Of a stretch of 50,013 nt of DNA, positions 25,501-34,382 are shown one piece after another. Where the stretch lies: assembly GCA_963922585.1 (NCBI GenBank), contig CAWUIK010000011.1, forward strand, positions 1 to 50,013, written 5' to 3'. The notes beneath the pieces are model-generated. The model did no database searches, was not told the DNA's origin, and worked only from the letters and a program-made list of their open reading frames with translations. Source of the stretch: Parvicella sp963922585. GTDB lineage: Bacteria; Bacteroidota; Bacteroidia; Flavobacteriales_D; Parvicellaceae. The position numbers and the translations under genes are program-made. The first letter of the stretch is position 1; every line of letters begins with the position of its first letter.

Positions 25501-26679
25501 ATGAGTTACCCACTTTCAGAAAACTTAGCACATACCAACCAACATCCTTATAGAATTGATGTTTCACATGCAAAAGGCGTTTATATTTTTGACACTGACG
25601 GGAAACAATATTATGATTTCATTTCAGGAATAGCTGTAAGCAATTTAGGGCACCAGCACCCTACAGTTGTGAATGCTATAAAATCTCAACTTGATAAGTA
25701 TATGCACGTGATGGTTTTTGGTGAATTTCATCAAGCACCGCAAGTAAACTTGGCAAAGAAATTAAACGATGTGCTTCCTGATGGTTTAGATGTAAGTTAT
25801 TTTGTAAATTCTGGCACCGAAGCCAATGAAGCAGCTCTTAAATTAGCCAAAAGATTTACAGGAAGAAGTAAGATGATCAGTTTTAAAGGCGCTTATCATG
25901 GCAACACTCACGGTTCTATGAGTGTCAGCTTTAATGAATATAAGAAGTTTCAGTTCAGACCTTTACTCCCTGATGTTCATTTTATAAATTTCAATGATGA
26001 AAGCGAATTTGAAAAAATTGATGAAATTACTGCATGTGTTATTGTAGAACCTATTCAGGGAGATGCTGGTGTGAGAATTCCTAATCCGAACTATCTCAAA
26101 AACTTGAAAAAAAGATGCGAAGAAGTAGGTGCACTACTGATTTTTGACGAAATTCAAACTGGTTTTGGAAGAACAGGCAAACTATTTGCCTTTGAGCATT
26201 TTGATGTTGTTCCGGATATTCTTACCATCGCTAAAGGTTTTGGTGGCGGCATGCCTATTGGTGCGTTTGTATCTAGCCATAGAATCATGGAAACACTATC
26301 ATACCATCCTCCTTTGGGACATATCACAACTTTTGGTGGACATCCAGTTTGTTGCGCTGCGGCTTTAGCTAATCTGGAAGTACTCACTTCGGGAAATATT
26401 ATCAATGAAGTGGAATCCAAAGGAGCATTAATTGAATCGTTATTACAACACCCATCCGTATTGGAAATCCGAAGAAAAGGTCTTTTCTTTGCCATTCAAA
26501 TGAAAGATGCTGATACTGTAGCTAAGGTGGTTATAAAATGTAAAGAAAAAGGATTACTTAGTTTTTGGTTTTTATCCAATCCTGATAGTTTTAGAATTGC
26601 TCCTCCTCTTATCATTTCAGAAGGTGAGATTCGAAATGCCACAACGATAATAAGGTCGGTTATGGATGAAGTAGTTTAA
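25501..26679 (+). CDS. class III aminotransferase (acetylornithine/ornithine aminotransferase-like)
   Basis: The 392-residue PLP-dependent enzyme has the fold type I motifs SGTEANE (104-110), DEIQTGFGRTG (216-226) and the PLP-binding lysine K245 in LTIAKGFGGGMPIGAF. The class transfers amino groups from omega-amino acids or acetylornithine to 2-oxoglutarate. The substrate is not certain, because there is no arg operon around it. In Flavobacteriales such lone genes are usually annotated as aspartate aminotransferase family. The stop overlaps the convergent PAP2 gene by four bases. Confidence 0.9.
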   Translation: MSYPLSENLAHTNQHPYRIDVSHAKGVYIFDTDGKQYYDFISGIAVSNLGHQHPTVVNAIKSQLDKYMHVMVFGEFHQAPQVNLAKKLNDVLPDGLDVSYFVNSGTEANEAALKLAKRFTGRSKMISFKGAYHGNTHGSMSVSFNEYKKFQFRPLLPDVHFINFNDESEFEKIDEITACVIVEPIQGDAGVRIPNPNYLKNLKKRCEEVGALLIFDEIQTGFGRTGKLFAFEHFDVVPDILTIAKGFGGGMPIGAFVSSHRIMETLSYHPPLGHITTFGGHPVCCAAALANLEVLTSGNIINEVESKGALIESLLQHPSVLEIRRKGLFFAIQMKDADTVAKVVIKCKEKGLLSFWFLSNPDSFRIAPPLIISEGEIRNATTIIRSVMDEVV

Positions 26680-27278
26680 TTCTTTTGTAAAATTTTATGT
26701 GTCAAAAATCTGCTCAGAAAGGCACAACCAATTCCTACCATTGAACCTACCAAAACATCAGAAGGATAGTGAACACCAAGGTGCATTCTTGAATAACCAA
26801 CTGAGGATGCCCATAAAAAAGCAGGAGCTATGATATACCATTTTGGGTAAGCTAAACTTACCGAAGTTGCTGTGCTAAAAGCCATTGATGTGTGTCCTGA
26901 TGGAAAAGAAGGACTTTTCTCAAACAGTACATTTTGAATATCGTTATATGTTACATATGGTCTATCTCTTTTGATGCTATATTTCATTCCCACAGTAATA
27001 ACACTACTTAGAAATAATGATCCTCCAATAATTATCCCTTTTGATTTAGTAATGCTATCTTTTTTTATCAATCCAACACAATATACTACAGTAGGAGAAA
27101 GTAAACTAATGGGGGCATCAGAATGTGTTACAAATTCAAAAAAATTATCTAACTTATGATTTCTTTCAATATTAATTTTTCTCAAGAGATCTATATCAGT
27201 ATTTTGAGAAAATCCGATATTAATGACACTCAAAAAAAGTATCAATAAAGTATAATATCTTTTTAATTCGTTTATCAA
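26676..27278 (-). CDS. PAP2 family lipid phosphatase
   Basis: The 200-residue protein has a signal peptide or first helix (LLILFLSVINIGFSQ), several membrane helices and the three PAP2 phosphatase motifs: KYSIKRDRPY (KxxxxxxRP), FPSGHTS (PSGH) and SRMHLGVHYPSDV (SRxxxxxHxxxD). The catalytic histidines are the H of PSGH and of VHYPSD. Substrates are probably phosphatidic acid, undecaprenyl pyrophosphate or lipid A phosphates. The start is a TTG directly after the TAG of the upstream gene, with no base between them. No in-frame ATG precedes the signal, so coupled translation by a TTG start is likely. Confidence 0.88.
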   Translation of the reverse strand: MINELKRYYTLLILFLSVINIGFSQNTDIDLLRKINIERNHKLDNFFEFVTHSDAPISLLSPTVVYCVGLIKKDSITKSKGIIIGGSLFLSSVITVGMKYSIKRDRPYVTYNDIQNVLFEKSPSFPSGHTSMAFSTATSVSLAYPKWYIIAPAFLWASSVGYSRMHLGVHYPSDVLVGSMVGIGCAFLSRFLTHKILQKN

Positions 27279-27896
27279 CTATTTGCTTTCTTTGACTATC
27301 TGTGGTGCAATCATAAAACTCTCTAGAAATTGATCAAATCTATTGTCATATTCATTAGCAAGTAAAATATATTGACACTTTTTAATGCTTTCGGACAATC
27401 GTATAATATCAGAATGATTAGCATTCTTTAATAACAAACTTGCTTCATCAACAAAAAATAATTCAAGTTTATTAAGGTTAATTCCATTTAAAAAATAAAG
27501 TTTCGAAAGTCTTTTCGGTGTTGTAATTACTATGTCAACACCTTCATATAATTCATCACGTTGCACATCAATTTTCTGCTCTTCATAGATTACAGCCATA
27601 AGTAAATCAGAAGGGTAAAGCATTTTTTTGAACTTTGCTTCCAAAATTAAAGCTTCTTCTTTACTTTCTACTAAAACAATGGCACGAGGCGCATCATCAA
27701 TTGAAGCCTTTTTTAACTTGTTGATGATGCTTATAATCATTGCAGTTGTTTTGCCGCTACTTTCAGGAGCAATAGCATAGATATTGGCTCCTCCACGAAT
27801 TTTAGACAACAAGTTTTTTTGAAATGGTGTTGGATTTTCAACTCCATTTCTTTGCAGCGTTTCTATCAAAAAACTTTCTATTTTTTTAAAAGACAT
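27279..27896 (-). CDS. single-domain DEAD/DEAH-box-like protein (RecA1 only)
   Basis: The 205-residue protein covers only the first RecA domain of a DEAD-box helicase. Visible are a Q-motif-like NPTPFQ (21-26), Walker A APESSGKTT (43-51), the TPKRL motif Ib (126-130) and a changed Walker B, VDEA (149-152). Motif III (SAT) is missing; its place is taken by LLANEY. The second RecA domain with motifs IV-VI is absent, and the frame ends in a clean stop, so it is not a helicase by itself. I recall similar proteins of this length in other Flavobacteriia, so this is likely a family and not a broken gene. It lies between dps (9 bases) and the PAP2 gene (0 bases). Confidence 0.8.
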   Translation of the reverse strand: MSFKKIESFLIETLQRNGVENPTPFQKNLLSKIRGGANIYAIAPESSGKTTAMIISIINKLKKASIDDAPRAIVLVESKEEALILEAKFKKMLYPSDLLMAVIYEEQKIDVQRDELYEGVDIVITTPKRLSKLYFLNGINLNKLELFFVDEASLLLKNANHSDIIRLSESIKKCQYILLANEYDNRFDQFLESFMIAPQIVKESK

Positions 27897-27905
27897 AGTT
27901 AAAAT

Positions 27906-28370
27906 TTATCCTAAAAATGAAGTGTACATCCAAACCAATTTTTCTTGTTCTCTAATGTAATCACTCATTAAGGCATTTGTGCCTTCATCATCAGCGGAAC
28001 CGCTAAGTTCCAACAAGGCTCTTTGTTTTTTTATTAAAGTCTCAAAACTATTCAAAATAGATTCCACACAAACAGTTCCATCAGAAATATTTTTGGCTTC
28101 TTTTATTTGAGATTGTTTTATGTAATCTGTAAAACAATGTGTTGGCGTTTCTCCTAAAGTAAGGACTCGTTCTGCTAATTCATCCACTTTAAGAAGCAAA
28201 TCGTTATATAATTCTTCAAATTTGAGGTGTAATTCGAAAAACTTCGCTCCTTTTATATTCCAGTGAAAACTTCTCACATTCATATAAAAAACTTGATAAT
28301 TGGACAATAAATCGTTGAGTTCTACTGCCAATTTTTTTGCTTTTTTCTTATCTAATCCTATTCTGTTCAT
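27906..28370 (-). CDS. dps: Dps-like ferritin (DNA starvation/stationary phase protection)
   Basis: The 154-residue four-helix protein has the Dps ferroxidase-site residues in SFHWNIKG (His) and ELHLKFEELYNDLLLKVDELAER (His, Asp/Glu), on the helices that form the inter-subunit iron site. Dps assembles into a 12-mer that oxidises ferrous iron with peroxide and shields DNA. There is no long basic N-terminal tail, so DNA binding is not assured. It starts an operon with a helicase-like and a PAP2 gene. A perfect -7 box lies 30 bases upstream. Confidence 0.93.
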   Translation of the reverse strand: MNRIGLDKKKAKKLAVELNDLLSNYQVFYMNVRSFHWNIKGAKFFELHLKFEELYNDLLLKVDELAERVLTLGETPTHCFTDYIKQSQIKEAKNISDGTVCVESILNSFETLIKKQRALLELSGSADDEGTNALMSDYIREQEKLVWMYTSFLG

Positions 28371-28399
28371 GGGAAATATTTTTTAATTTTATAATATTA

Positions 28400-28407
28400 C
28401 AAATATA
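28400..28407 (-). promoter_or_regulatory. -7 box of the dps operon
   Basis: On the minus strand the sequence is TATATTTG, a perfect TAnnTTTG, placing the start point near 28394 and giving a leader of about 24 bases. No good TTG is found at the usual distance, so an activator may be needed. Confidence 0.45.
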
Positions 28408-28443
28408 CTATTTTACAAAGACTTTTGCTATCAAATCAATCAA

Positions 28444-29025
28444 TTATTCTTTGGAAAGTTTCAGCATCAAATCATAAATTTTATCATCATTCCAATTGTA
28501 GGCTCCTTCCCATTTATAGACAATTTTTTTGTTTTTATCGATAATAAATGTTGTAGGAAAAACTTGTGAATATAGATTTTTTGGGATTACGCTTCCGTTA
28601 ACATAAAGTGGAATATTTATGTCTTCACTTTGTTTGTATTTTTTTATAATTCCAATATCTTCGGTAGTACTAACTAATAAAAACTCAACATAATTTCCCA
28701 ATCTTTTTTGCAAATCCAAAATAGAGCCCATTTCACTTCTGCATGGGCCACACCAAGTTGCCCATATATTTATAAAAATTGGTTTATCAGTATCAGATAA
28801 CCAAAATTCCTTTCCTTCATCACTAATAACTTTCCAGTCCATATCTATGAATTGCTCATCTTGAGATTTCACTTCAGAAGTCTCAATATCTGGAGTACGG
28901 AGTGTAAAACTCATCATCCAAGACCGAAAAGATGCTCCAGCCGATGTAAAAAACAAGAAAAAAATCAATACGATTGCAATTCCATAAAATATAATATTTG
29001 ATTTTGTTTTTTTACTGAGTTCCAT
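28444..29025 (-). CDS. TlpA-like membrane-anchored thioredoxin
   Basis: The 193-residue protein has an N-terminal membrane anchor (about 11-28) and a thioredoxin-fold domain (about 60-190) with the redox site WATWCGPCRSEM (WCGPC, 91-95) and the cis-proline region VFPTTFIID. TlpA/ResA proteins reduce disulfides in the periplasm, for example to prepare CXXCH cysteines for haem attachment. This would fit the ResB-like protein and CTGCH proteins elsewhere in the window, though nothing nearby proves that link. It stands alone upstream of dps. Confidence 0.9.
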   Translation of the reverse strand: MELSKKTKSNIIFYGIAIVLIFFLFFTSAGASFRSWMMSFTLRTPDIETSEVKSQDEQFIDMDWKVISDEGKEFWLSDTDKPIFINIWATWCGPCRSEMGSILDLQKRLGNYVEFLLVSTTEDIGIIKKYKQSEDINIPLYVNGSVIPKNLYSQVFPTTFIIDKNKKIVYKWEGAYNWNDDKIYDLMLKLSKE

Positions 29026-29114
29026 GTAAAATATGATAATTTAAAGTGTAAAATTACAATTTAATAATTAAATCTTATGAAAGTTTATAAGCATTAGGTT
29101 AATTATATTGATAT

Positions 29115-29130
29115 TCACAAATGATTGTGA
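29115..29130. promoter_or_regulatory. small palindrome upstream of the transglycosylase operon
   Basis: TCACAA (29115-29120) and TTGTGA (29125-29130) form a perfect six-base inverted repeat around ATGA, 60 bases before the ATG at 29191. It could be an operator. A protein cannot be named, and the CRP order (TGTGA then TCACA) is not met. Confidence 0.25.
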
Positions 29131-29190
29131 TATTAATTTCAAAATAATGAAACCTTTTATTTTGAAAAGAGTTAATTTAGTAATCTAAAT

Positions 29191-30156
29191 ATGAATTTTT
29201 CAATTAAAATACCACTCGTTTTAATTTTGCTCTTATTAGCAAAAGTTAATTTCTGTCAAACCTACGACTTAATAGAAGCCTTCTATAAGTCGGATACATC
29301 TCACCAAGTTTTTGTAAACACAGACGTATTAAAATCAGAAAGATGGGATACATTGGCGCAGCCCAATTTTTGGCGTGAAGTAATGGATTTGTCCCCTGAT
29401 TCTTGTATAATAAATATTGCTGCAACAAGAACCATACTTGGCAAAGACTCTTTTGTAAAATGGAAGGCACAAACAGAACCTCAAAAAACAGCTTACAAAG
29501 ACAGTGTTAGAAAACTATATGGGCTTACAGACTCCGAAACTATCTACGTAACTTCAGGTAAAAATCATTTTTATCAGGTTGAAAAAGTAATGGGGAGTAT
29601 TTCTAAAGCGGTAGAAATTTTCCAAGATTACAATACAGACCCTTGGTATGCTCAAGCAATATTATTGATAGAAAGTCCTGGTAAAATTGCCTACAGTAAT
29701 GTTGGAGCTTATGGACCCTTCCAATTAATGAAATCAGTAGCGATTAGCCATGGTTTAAAAGTGAATAAAACAATTGACGAAAGAGAAAATTTTGACAAAT
29801 CAGCCACGGGAGCAGCAAGTTTGATAAGACGAACATGTATACCCGAAGCCAAAAGAATTTTAAATAAACACAACATTTCATTTGATGAACATGATTTGTG
29901 GTTTAGGCTTTTTGTATTACATATTTATCATGCAGGAGCAGGAAATGTTTCTGGTCTTTTGGATAGTATCCAGCCAAAAACAGGTGGTCAAGAATTGATT
30001 ACAACAATGTGGAAAAGTGAATGGGGCGGTTTTAAAAATGCCAGTCAAAACTATTCTCAAGTGGCTTTAGCTTCTTTACTTAGGCTTCACGAAACTATTT
30101 ATAGTACTTGTGATGCTATTTTTAATTGCAAGCCAGAGGAATCTGTAAATGAATAA
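29191..30156 (+). CDS. lytic transglycosylase (SLT-like domain)
   Basis: The 321-residue protein has a signal peptide (cleavage near KVNFCQ). The catalytic domain of a soluble-lytic-transglycosylase type lies at about 140-300: the active Glu is E161 in ILLIESPG, followed by GAYGPFQLMK (172-181) and HIYHAGAGNVSGLL. It should cut peptidoglycan glycan strands in the periplasm, giving 1,6-anhydro ends. The N-terminal 120 residues are of unknown type. It is followed after 8 bases by the SpoIIE/TPR gene, so wall cutting and the phosphatase may be regulated together. Confidence 0.86.
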   Translation: MNFSIKIPLVLILLLLAKVNFCQTYDLIEAFYKSDTSHQVFVNTDVLKSERWDTLAQPNFWREVMDLSPDSCIINIAATRTILGKDSFVKWKAQTEPQKTAYKDSVRKLYGLTDSETIYVTSGKNHFYQVEKVMGSISKAVEIFQDYNTDPWYAQAILLIESPGKIAYSNVGAYGPFQLMKSVAISHGLKVNKTIDERENFDKSATGAASLIRRTCIPEAKRILNKHNISFDEHDLWFRLFVLHIYHAGAGNVSGLLDSIQPKTGGQELITTMWKSEWGGFKNASQNYSQVALASLLRLHETIYSTCDAIFNCKPEESVNE

Positions 30157-30164
30157 ATATTGTT

Positions 30165-32141
30165 ATGACTTTTGGAAAATATTTTACATTGGTATTATTC
30201 TTTATTTATGCAAATTTTTATTTTTCTCAAAATGAAGAAGAATTAAAGCAAAAAATCAAAGATTCCCAGGGGCTTCAAAAAGCTCAATACGAAATTCAAC
30301 TTTCTAATAAATTGTCTGCTTCTAATCCCTCAGAAGCTTTTGATTTTGCAAAGTCTGCTTTAGAAAATGGGGAAGGAAATGACAAAATTATGGGAGCAGC
30401 TTTTGCCTTAATGGCTCAGTCTTCTTTGAAATTAAAAAAATATGAAAACGCAGTAAAATATGGGCTGGATGCGTCCAAATTGTTTGAATCATCTGACAAG
30501 AACAATTATGCAATGAGTGCATCTATAATAGCAGACGGTTATAATGGACTTCACAAAACTGATGATGCTATTATTTATTATGAAAAATCATATAACACCT
30601 ATTTGTCAATATCTAAACCCAAAAATGCTGGATTTCAAGCCTCATCTATTGGTATGTTGTACAACAATAACAAAGCGTATAAGAAAGCAATCTCATGGTA
30701 TGAAAAAGCATATACACAATTTGGTATTTCAGGCAATCAAAAAGATGAAGTTCAAAGTTTGCATACTATAGGAGCGATTTACTCCAATTATGGTGATTAT
30801 AAAAACGCAATTGAGACATTAGAAAAGGCCATACAATTGGCTCAAAAATATGGGTTATCTAATAATGTTTCAAACATAAAGTCTGATTTAGAAAAAGTTG
30901 AATTAAACAAAAGTTCAGATAACAATACAACTTCATTCAAGGAGGAACAAATCAAGGAACAAGAAGATTACATCAACAAGGTAAAAAACGAGCAATCAAA
31001 AACATTAGCTCAAATAGAGTTGATGAGTGAGGAAATGCAACTCGCTGAACTCAAAATAAAAGCGGCTCAAGATGAGGCTTCGTTAGCTTTATTACAAAAA
31101 AATGCTGCATTGGACAAGGCAAAGTTAGCCGAAATAGAGGCGGAATCTGCTAAACTTATAGCTAAATCAGCACAAGATGAAAAAGATAAGTTAAATGCTG
31201 AGAAAGAAGCCGCTATGGCTAAATCTCAAATTCTATGGATTGCTGTTGCTTCTATAGGTCTTGTTGCTATTTTAATTTTAATAGGCTTGATAAGAAAAAG
31301 AAAATCAAACCAGTTATTAATTACTAAAAATGAAGAAATCAATTTACAAAAAGATGAATTAACCAAACAAGCAAGCAACATACAAGAAAGTATAGATTAT
31401 GCTACTAGAATTCAGAAAGCCATGCTTCCATCTCCTTCAGAATTCATGTCTATGATGCCAGGTTCTTTCGTTTTTCTCAGACCAAAAGACTCTGTAAGTG
31501 GCGACTTTTTTTGGTATCACAAAGCTGGAAATCAAATTATTATTATAGCTGCAGATTGCACTGGACATGGAGTTCCAGGTGCATTTATGTCAATTATTTT
31601 CAGTAATTTATTGGACAAAGTAATAATTGACGAAAAAATAACCCATCCCAATCAAATTTTAGAATCTATATGTGGTATATTAACCTCAAAATTGATGGAA
31701 CGAAATTTAAAATACGAAAACTTTAAAGATGGGATGGACGTGTCAGTTGTAAATATTAATACAACGACTAAAAGACTTATGTTTTCAGGTGCTAGAAATG
31801 ATATTTACATTGTAAGAAATGGTAATCTTTCGGAAATAAAAGGCACTAGAAGATCTGTTGGTGTGTTAAATGAGCAGGTAAAATTACCATTTGAAAATCA
31901 TGATATATCTATTGAGAAAGATGATTTTATATATTTATTTTCTGATGGATTTGCAGATCAAAAAGGAGGGGAAAAAGGCAAGAAATTTTACTATCAACCC
32001 TTCAAAGATTTGGTAGTCACTTTAAGCGACTTAAATGGTAATCAAATACCAGAAAAACTAAATGCTAAATATGAGCAATGGAAAGGAAATCAAAAACAAT
32101 TTGACGATGTACTAGTGGTTGGGGTTAGGATTACCTTATAA
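30165..32141 (+). CDS. TPR - membrane - SpoIIE-type protein phosphatase
   Basis: The 658-residue protein has a signal peptide (FIYANFYFSQ) and an array of TPR repeats (about 30-245). A coiled coil rich in Ala/Glu/Lys (about 255-350) and a membrane helix (about 355-377, ILWIAVASIGLVAILILIGLI) follow. The C-terminal PP2C/SpoIIE domain (about 405-655) has the metal motifs SVSGDFFW and ADCTGHGVPGAFMS, plus YLFSDGFADQ. The topology predicts periplasmic TPRs and a cytoplasmic Ser/Thr phosphatase, so it could pass an envelope signal inward. The usual partner, an anti-sigma-factor antagonist or kinase, is not in the window. It is co-transcribed with the transglycosylase. Confidence 0.9.
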   Translation: MTFGKYFTLVLFFIYANFYFSQNEEELKQKIKDSQGLQKAQYEIQLSNKLSASNPSEAFDFAKSALENGEGNDKIMGAAFALMAQSSLKLKKYENAVKYGLDASKLFESSDKNNYAMSASIIADGYNGLHKTDDAIIYYEKSYNTYLSISKPKNAGFQASSIGMLYNNNKAYKKAISWYEKAYTQFGISGNQKDEVQSLHTIGAIYSNYGDYKNAIETLEKAIQLAQKYGLSNNVSNIKSDLEKVELNKSSDNNTTSFKEEQIKEQEDYINKVKNEQSKTLAQIELMSEEMQLAELKIKAAQDEASLALLQKNAALDKAKLAEIEAESAKLIAKSAQDEKDKLNAEKEAAMAKSQILWIAVASIGLVAILILIGLIRKRKSNQLLITKNEEINLQKDELTKQASNIQESIDYATRIQKAMLPSPSEFMSMMPGSFVFLRPKDSVSGDFFWYHKAGNQIIIIAADCTGHGVPGAFMSIIFSNLLDKVIIDEKITHPNQILESICGILTSKLMERNLKYENFKDGMDVSVVNINTTTKRLMFSGARNDIYIVRNGNLSEIKGTRRSVGVLNEQVKLPFENHDISIEKDDFIYLFSDGFADQKGGEKGKKFYYQPFKDLVVTLSDLNGNQIPEKLNAKYEQWKGNQKQFDDVLVVGVRITL

Positions 32142-32216
32142 ATTTCTTTAAATATCAATTAAAAATATTTATTAATAACTTTTAATATGACTTCCTAAAA
32201 GTTGAACTTAAAACCT

Positions 32217-32224
32217 TATTTTTG
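32217..32224 (+). promoter_or_regulatory. -7 box upstream of the antiporter gene
   Basis: TATTTTTG matches TAnnTTTG perfectly. The start point would be near 32230. A TTG at 32202 lies only 12 bases before the box, so the -33 element is unclear. The box ends on the G of the GTG that gives the longest reading frame. Confidence 0.45.
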
Positions 32225-32250
32225 TGGTTGATTTAAAAATCCAAACAAAA

Positions 32251-34365
32251 ATGTACATGATCTCTCTCCTCAATGCATTAGATTTTTCTTTGCCTTTTCA
32301 TGATTACATTTTAGTTTTTTCAGTGATTTTTTCAATCATTCTTTTTGCTCCATTATTACTCAATAAAATAAGAATTCCTCATTTGATTGGATTGATAATT
32401 GCTGGAGCTTTAATTGGAGCAAATGGGTTCAACATTATTGACAGAGCAACAGTAGAATTATATGGCTCTGTTGGGTTGTTGTATATTATGTTTCTTGCAG
32501 GTCTTGAAATTGATTTAGATGACTTTAGGAAAAATAGTGTTAAGAGTCTAATTTTTGGAATATACACTTTTATAATTCCAATGGCAATAGGAACTTTAGG
32601 CGCTTATTTTTTACTAGACTTTTCTTTGATGACATCCATTTTGCTTGCAAGTTTATTTGCTTCTCACACTCTAATTGCCTATCCCATCGTTAGTAGATTT
32701 GGTGTTTCAAAGAACATGGCTGTAAATATTACAGTTGGGGGAACCATGATTACAGATATTTTGGCGCTCTTGGTATTGGCGGTAATTGTAGGGATGAGTG
32801 AAGGCGAAATCAACAACGAATTTTGGATCAAACTCGGTGTTTCATTTGCAATTTTTGTAGCAATTGTACTTTTTGTTTTTCCTTTGATTGGCAGATGGTT
32901 TTTTAAAAAATTTAGTGATAATGTTTCTCAATATATCTTTGTATTATTGATGGTTTTCTTTGGTTCTTTTTTAGCAGAAGCAGCGGGAATTGAGGCCATT
33001 ATTGGAGCCTTTTTAGCAGGTCTTTCTCTCAACAGATTGATTCCACATACCTCTCCATTGATGAACAGAATAGAGTTTGTAGGAAACGCTTTATTTATCC
33101 CAATATTCTTGATATCTGTTGGAATGTTAATAGATTTCTCTGTCTTTTTTAGTGATATAAGAACACTTTATGTAGCCATTTTTATGAGTTTTACTGGAAC
33201 TGTTGCCAAATTTTTAGCAGCTTATCTCACACAGAAAACATTCAATTTTTCAAAAGATCAAAGGAGATTAATATTTGGCCTAAGCAATGCTCAGGCAGCG
33301 GCTACTCTTGCTGCGGTTTTAGTAGGGTTCAACATTGGGCTTTTTGATGAAAGTGTATTAAATGGGACAATTTTGATGATTCTCGTGACATGTACTGTTG
33401 CCACTTTTGTAGCCCAAAAAGGTGCTGAAAACATCTCAAAGGAGGAGGCAACCGAGACAGAATCTTCAGATAATGAAATTAAAGAGCACATACTTATTCC
33501 TATCAACAATATTGCTATCACAGACGACATGATTGACTTAGGTGTAACACTAAAATCAAAAGGTAAACAAAACAAAATGTTTGTCTTAAATGTCCTAGAA
33601 AGCAACGAATATAGTTTTGAGAAAAAAGCAGAAAAAATTATCGAACAAGCATCCAAAACAGCAAGTTCCACAGACAATCACATAGAGGGTTTGGTAAGAT
33701 TTGATGTTAATGTCGTGAATGGTATTTCTAGTGTTGTTCATGAACAAAAAGTTACAGATATAATAATGGGGATGCGACATAAAGATAATTTTATAGAATC
33801 TTTATTGTTTGAAACCAATAATGAATTATTAGAAAGATGTAACGCAACGACATTTATTTACAGCCCCAAACAACCTCTCAATACCATCAAAAGACATGTG
33901 CTAATTGTTCCAGATAAAGCAGAAAAGGAAATTGGTTTTTTCTTATGGTTGCTTAAAATTTGGAATTTAGCTAGAAACACAGGGACAAGTTTAGTTTTCT
34001 ACTCTTCTCAAGAGACTTTAAAAGTAATTCAAGACATCAATCAACAACATCCTGTTTCATGTGAATTTCACAATTTTGATAATTGGGAAGAGTTTTTGAT
34101 TTTGTCCAGAGAGATAAAAAATGACGACAATATTATTATTGTAATGAGCAGAAAGTCTATGCCTTCTTACCATGTCTTAATGGACAAAATTCCCGATTAT
34201 TTGAATAAGTATTTTACCCACAACAATTCTATTTTGATTTACCCTGTTCAGGTTGGAGTTGGAGAAGATAAAGGACTTTTGAAAAGCAATCCATCTTTAC
34301 TAGACTCTTTGAGTAAACTTGACACATTAGGAAAGAATATTACGAAATTATTTAAACGAAAATAA
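32251..34365 (+). CDS. Kef-type cation:proton antiporter with UspA-like tail
   Basis: From the ATG at 32251 the protein has 704 residues. About twelve membrane helices (to about residue 395) form a CPA2 antiporter, with IPHLIGLIIAGALIG in the first part and GSFLAEAAGIEAIIGAFLAGLSLN further on. The soluble tail (about 415-700) holds two universal-stress-protein-like domains (HILIPINNIAITDDMIDLG... and RHVLIVPDKAEKEIG...), which probably bind nucleotide or sense state. The true Kef NAD-binding RCK domain is not seen. The GTG at 32224 gives nine extra residues but lies at the -7 box, so the ATG is preferred. It likely exchanges Na+ or K+ for H+. The next gene follows after 17 bases. Confidence 0.88.
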   Translation: MYMISLLNALDFSLPFHDYILVFSVIFSIILFAPLLLNKIRIPHLIGLIIAGALIGANGFNIIDRATVELYGSVGLLYIMFLAGLEIDLDDFRKNSVKSLIFGIYTFIIPMAIGTLGAYFLLDFSLMTSILLASLFASHTLIAYPIVSRFGVSKNMAVNITVGGTMITDILALLVLAVIVGMSEGEINNEFWIKLGVSFAIFVAIVLFVFPLIGRWFFKKFSDNVSQYIFVLLMVFFGSFLAEAAGIEAIIGAFLAGLSLNRLIPHTSPLMNRIEFVGNALFIPIFLISVGMLIDFSVFFSDIRTLYVAIFMSFTGTVAKFLAAYLTQKTFNFSKDQRRLIFGLSNAQAAATLAAVLVGFNIGLFDESVLNGTILMILVTCTVATFVAQKGAENISKEEATETESSDNEIKEHILIPINNIAITDDMIDLGVTLKSKGKQNKMFVLNVLESNEYSFEKKAEKIIEQASKTASSTDNHIEGLVRFDVNVVNGISSVVHEQKVTDIIMGMRHKDNFIESLLFETNNELLERCNATTFIYSPKQPLNTIKRHVLIVPDKAEKEIGFFLWLLKIWNLARNTGTSLVFYSSQETLKVIQDINQQHPVSCEFHNFDNWEEFLILSREIKNDDNIIIVMSRKSMPSYHVLMDKIPDYLNKYFTHNNSILIYPVQVGVGEDKGLLKSNPSLLDSLSKLDTLGKNITKLFKRK

Positions 34366-34382
34366 GCACCTATATTAAATTT

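Noticed and set aside
27279..27896. Helicase pseudogene by truncation
   Set aside because: The frame ends in a clean stop followed at once by the next gene, no remnant of the second RecA domain is found downstream, and similar lengths are known to me from related genomes.
29115..29130. CRP/FNR binding site upstream of the transglycosylase
   Set aside because: The half-sites are in the reverse order (TCACAA then TTGTGA), so it is kept only as a weak palindrome.
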